Below are positions 61,347 through 64,000 of a stretch of DNA of 64,000 nucleotides, piece after piece. Positions within the stretch are counted from its first letter, which is position 1, and every line of letters starts with the position of its first letter. Origin of the DNA: Allobacillus saliphilus (GTDB taxonomy: Bacteria > Bacillota > Bacilli > Bacillales > Alkalibacillaceae); assembly GCF_018138385.1 (NCBI RefSeq), contig NZ_JAGSIE010000007.1:96830-160829 (forward strand). The letters are read 5' to 3'. A program made the translations under genes and the position numbers. The notes below the pieces were generated by a model, which was not told where the DNA came from, made no database searches, and saw nothing but the letters and a program-made list of their open reading frames with translations.

Positions 61347-61975
61347 GTCACACCAAATAACTCAATCAATGAGATCGCTTGGTCTGCAGAGACGATTGCT
61401 CCTTGAATATCCTCTTTTTGAATATGTATTTGCCTTAATTCACACTCACTAAGGTCAACATCTCTCAGCGAAGTTCCGGTAAATTGCACGTCATCAATTG
61501 TAGATGAGCCGAATTGCACATTGAAAAACTCCGATTCTATGAAATTGGCACTTTTCAGCAAGCAGTCACTGAATGCTACATCTTGCATGTTTGCTACATT
61601 AAATAACGTATAAGGTGCTTGGCAATCAATCATTTGTACATCGCGCAGTTCGGCACAATCAAAGTCAGTACCGACCAATTTGCAATTTCTGAATTCAACG
61701 TGATTCATCTGTGTATTGGTTAAATTCACATTTGACAGGTCACAATTCTCAAATATGACGTCAACAAAAGATGAAAATCGTAATTGTGCTGCATCGAAAT
61801 TCACTCCTTTAAAATGAACTTCTTGGAATCTTGCATGTTCAGCATTGATTGGCTTTTCAATTGTAAGGATTTTTGCCATTTCCACATGTGAATAGTCGTC
61901 AAAAATAGCCAAGTCCCTTTCTTCCAGGTGTTTAGGTAAGTCTGGGTGTTCGATTGGACGGTTTTTCTTTTTCAT
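61334..61975 (-). CDS. Pentapeptide-repeat protein
   Basis: This is a 213-residue protein whose residues about 45-190 form a quadrilateral beta-helix of pentapeptide repeats (A/C/S/V-D/N-L/F-x-x): for example FKGVNFDAAQLRFSSFVDVIFENCDLSNVNLTNTQMNHVEFRNCKLVGTDFDCAELRDV. The N-terminus (1-45) is polar and the C-terminus (190-213) is a short helix. Qnr-like members mimic DNA and protect gyrase, but others have unrelated roles; nothing here decides between them. ATG at 61975. Array E overlaps its stop codon. Confidence 0.87.
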   Translation of the reverse strand: MKKKNRPIEHPDLPKHLEERDLAIFDDYSHVEMAKILTIEKPINAEHARFQEVHFKGVNFDAAQLRFSSFVDVIFENCDLSNVNLTNTQMNHVEFRNCKLVGTDFDCAELRDVQMIDCQAPYTLFNVANMQDVAFSDCLLKSANFIESEFFNVQFGSSTIDDVQFTGTSLRDVDLSECELRQIHIQKEDIQGAIVSADQAISLIELFGVTVKG

Positions 61976-62146
61976 AACTTGTACTCTCCCTCATCAATTT
62001 TGTATCTATTCATCATTCTTTATCGAAATAGGTATTTGGGCAACTTTTTTGCAAAAATGTATACCGAGGTATACATTAAATCGAACCTTCAACATGCTAT
62101 GATTATAGTACTTTACGATTATTAAATGCTAAAGGAGGGTTCGTTC

Positions 62147-62524
62147 ATGTCGACCGAAAAAGCATTCACGCAAGATGTAAAGCAAGATCGGAAAAATAAC
62201 AAAGCGATGGCAATCATCTCATACTTAGGTATTTTTGTCATTGTGCCGCTGTTAGTCGCAAAGGATTCTAGATTCGCTATGTATCATGCTAATCAAGGAC
62301 TCATTTTGCTCATCTTCGCGGTTATTTTTTATACAATTGGTTCAGTCATTCCCGTTATTGGCTGGCTGTTGGTTTTACCTCTAACTTCTATTGTCTCACT
62401 TATTTTAGCTATTATGGGGATCATCAACGCGGCAAATGAGAAAGAAAAGCCTCTACCGTTAATCGGAAAATATACGATTATCCATTACGATGAACTTGAT
62501 AAAGGTCCGCAATCTTCTTCTTAA
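62147..62524 (+). CDS. DUF4870-like membrane protein
   Basis: This is a 125-residue protein with three helices (AIISYLGIFVIVPLLVA, LILLIFAVIFYTIGSVIPVIGWLLVLPL, SIVSLILAIMGIINAANEKEKPLPLIGKY). The block DSRFAMYHANQGLIL and the NAANEKEKPLPLIG end are typical of the DUF4870/Tic20-like group, whose function is unknown. The ATG at 62147 has AAAGGAGGG seven bases upstream; an in-frame ATG seven codons earlier has no RBS. A group II intron lies just after its stop. Confidence 0.85.
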   Translation: MSTEKAFTQDVKQDRKNNKAMAIISYLGIFVIVPLLVAKDSRFAMYHANQGLILLIFAVIFYTIGSVIPVIGWLLVLPLTSIVSLILAIMGIINAANEKEKPLPLIGKYTIIHYDELDKGPQSSS

Positions 62525-62535
62525 ACAATCGAGTA

Positions 62536-64000
62536 GGAGGAGGTAGTTAACCTCCGACCTCTCACACCACCGTACGTACGGTTCCGTATACGGCGGTTCA
62601 ATTTTATATTAAGCATGTAATTTCATATAGTGTTGTACACCGGAGATTAGCCCGAACCGGGCTAATCTTTTATTTGTTATAGTAGTAGTAAGAATCCACG
62701 AATAAGCAATGCGGACTGCACCCTTACTCGTGTAGCTATTCATGTAGGCATTATATTTGCTCATACCCAGTTTAATCAGATTCTTTCTCCTGTTCTTTGG
62801 TGTTTTCCACTTCGTCCAAATACACATTCTTAGACGCATTCTTGTGTGGGAGTCGATTCGTTCAAGAACAGTCTTCATGTAGCCTACCTTAAAATAATTA
62901 ACCCACCCTCTTATGAGTTGGTTAATTCGTTCGACTTGATACTTCGTATCAACACTCCACTTTCTCTTGGTTAGTTGCTTAAGTTTGTATTTGAATGATT
63001 GAATCGATTTCTCATGTGGTTTTGCTTTGTACTCTTTAGTTTGGTAGTCTTTAAAGAAGCCAAAGCCAAGAAATTTTAACTCTGGGTTATTGGGTTTGGT
63101 CACTTTTGATTTAGTAGTGTTGACTATAAGACCAAGCTTTTCTTCAATGAACTTTGATACCGATCGCATAACACGATTTGCAGACATCTCGCTTTTGACC
63201 ATGATGATACAGTCATCAGCGTATCTCACAAAGCGAAGTCCGCGATTTTCAAGTTCTTGGTCTAGTTCGTTCAGCATGATGTTACTTAATAAAGGAGATA
63301 AGTTACCACCTTGCGGTGTACCTATGATTGTCTCTTTATATCCTTCATCCAGTTGTACCCCGCTTACTAGGAACTTTCGGATGAGTGAGATGACATCCCC
63401 ATCTTTCACTGTTCTCGATATAAGGTTCATTAAACGGTCATGATTGACCGTATCAAAGAATCGCTCTAAGTCTATATCTACAACCCATTCGTAACCATCG
63501 TTCATGAATTCAAGTGCCTGACGTATAGCCATTTCAGCGTTACGCCCTGGTCTAAATCCATAGCTGTTTGGATGAAATTGTCGATTAAATATGGGTGTTA
63601 AAACCTGAGCTATAGCCTGTTGAATAACCCTGTCTACTACAGTTGGGATTCCTAAAAGACGTACTCCGTCCTTATCTTTAGGGATTTCGACTCTTTTGAC
63701 TGGCAATGGTCGATATTCTCTTTGTCTGATTTGACGGGTAATATCTTTTGTGTTTTCTAGCATGTACAGGGGGAGTTCTCCTGTTGTCATACCATCTACA
63801 CCTGCGGCACCTTTATTTTTGATGACTTGTTTTTGTGCCCGTTCGAGGTTATCCCTTCTTAATATACTGTCTAGCAGTTTCTTATCGTACATGCCTGTTA
63901 CTTCCTTTCTTTCTCGTGAAGTTGGTATCCACTTTAACGCGATGTGCCAGTGGTCTATTTCCTCTTCCAATACAGAATTCTGTAACGATAAAATTGTTCA
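62536..64000 (-). mobile_element. Group II intron (bacterial class C-like), 5' part beyond the window
   Basis: The maturase gene is followed by domain V (about 62560-62598; GCCGTATAC-GGAA-CCGTACGTACGG with GTGTGAGAGG after it) and domain VI (GGAGGTTAACTACCTCC at about 62536-62555). The intron RNA is therefore on the minus strand, with its 3' end near 62536. The 5' end and most of domains I to III lie beyond 64000. The 3' end lies about 12 bases after the DUF4870-like gene's stop. Only the maturase and the 3' domains can be judged here. Confidence 0.88.
62609..63892 (-). CDS. ltrA: Group II intron reverse transcriptase/maturase
   Basis: This is a 427-residue multifunctional intron protein. 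The reverse transcriptase domain has the usual blocks: RPLPVKRVEIPKDKDGVRLLGIPTVVDRVIQQA, SYGFRPGRNAEMAI, VVDIDLERFFDTVNHD, IGTPQGGNLSPLLSNI and the catalytic VRYADDCIIM. A maturase (domain X) region follows (about 310-400: RINQLIRGWVNYFKVG). There is no HNH endonuclease domain, as in class C introns, which favour insertion after terminator-like hairpins. The ATG at 63892 (MYDKKLL) has AAGGAAG upstream; 26 extra upstream residues have no support. The protein looks intact. Confidence 0.95.
   Translation of the reverse strand: MYDKKLLDSILRRDNLERAQKQVIKNKGAAGVDGMTTGELPLYMLENTKDITRQIRQREYRPLPVKRVEIPKDKDGVRLLGIPTVVDRVIQQAIAQVLTPIFNRQFHPNSYGFRPGRNAEMAIRQALEFMNDGYEWVVDIDLERFFDTVNHDRLMNLISRTVKDGDVISLIRKFLVSGVQLDEGYKETIIGTPQGGNLSPLLSNIMLNELDQELENRGLRFVRYADDCIIMVKSEMSANRVMRSVSKFIEEKLGLIVNTTKSKVTKPNNPELKFLGFGFFKDYQTKEYKAKPHEKSIQSFKYKLKQLTKRKWSVDTKYQVERINQLIRGWVNYFKVGYMKTVLERIDSHTRMRLRMCIWTKWKTPKNRRKNLIKLGMSKYNAYMNSYTSKGAVRIAYSWILTTTITNKRLARFGLISGVQHYMKLHA

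Overview
The window looks like chromosomal DNA of a low-GC Gram-positive rod of the Bacillaceae/Planococcaceae type. Evidence for this is the strong AGGAGG-type ribosome binding sites with frequent TTG/GTG starts, the close match to Bacillus subtilis gene neighbourhoods (sigM-yhdL-yhdK; the yrkE/F/H/I/J sulfur cluster; a GltC-like LysR gene divergent from glutamate dehydrogenase), T-box and purine riboswitches of Firmicute type, an LPXTG-type cell-wall anchor with sortase, and a CzrA/CDF zinc pair. I cannot name the species. No rRNA, tRNA or CRISPR array was seen.

Layout. 1-3 kb: MarR/MATE efflux operon, a fold-back MITE-like element, and a membrane protein that takes its C-terminus from that element. 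3-10 kb: a pseudouridine synthase, a YhgE-like/MMPL export operon with a divergent TetR gene and operator palindromes, and a lipoprotein. 10-22 kb: housekeeping and stress genes (NAD(P)-binding protein, CoA-disulfide reductase-like enzyme, MFS efflux, CDF zinc exporter with its CzrA-type repressor, TPR protein, glutamate dehydrogenase, LysR regulator, SDR), with a scar of two truncated genes at 14.3-15.1 kb. 21.8-36.5 kb: a surface-adhesion locus consisting of a hybrid sensor kinase carrying two kinase modules, a BTAD-type response regulator, a 3,203-residue multidomain adhesin with 16 Cna-B repeats, and a sortase. 36.7-40.9 kb: a persulfide/sulfane-sulfur detoxification cluster headed by a CstR-type repressor, with four near-identical 16-bp palindromes. 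41-43 kb: the sigM operon. 44-49 kb: a second MATE transporter, an isoleucine T-box with brnQ, a MaoC/VOC pair and small membrane peptides. 49-51 kb: a type I toxin-antitoxin locus with a duplicated antitoxin RNA. 49.7-58 kb: a type I restriction-modification island (hsdM-hsdS-hsdR) with a YgjP-like metalloprotease, a DUF4145-like protein and a decayed SNF2 helicase. 58-61 kb: a guanine-class purine riboswitch controlling an NCS2 permease and a Rieske oxygenase. 61-64 kb: a pentapeptide-repeat protein, a DUF4870-like protein and a group II intron that runs off the right edge.

The most unusual signal is not a gene. Six intergenic tandem arrays (at about 9.8, 21.5, 36.6, 42.8, 43.9 and 61.2 kb) each have a different core sequence, yet all have a unit length of 21 bp. 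Five hold this phase exactly from end to end and one drifts to 20 bp. All lie at gene 3' ends, three of them between convergent genes. This common 21-bp architecture with unrelated sequences is the best candidate here for an undescribed system.
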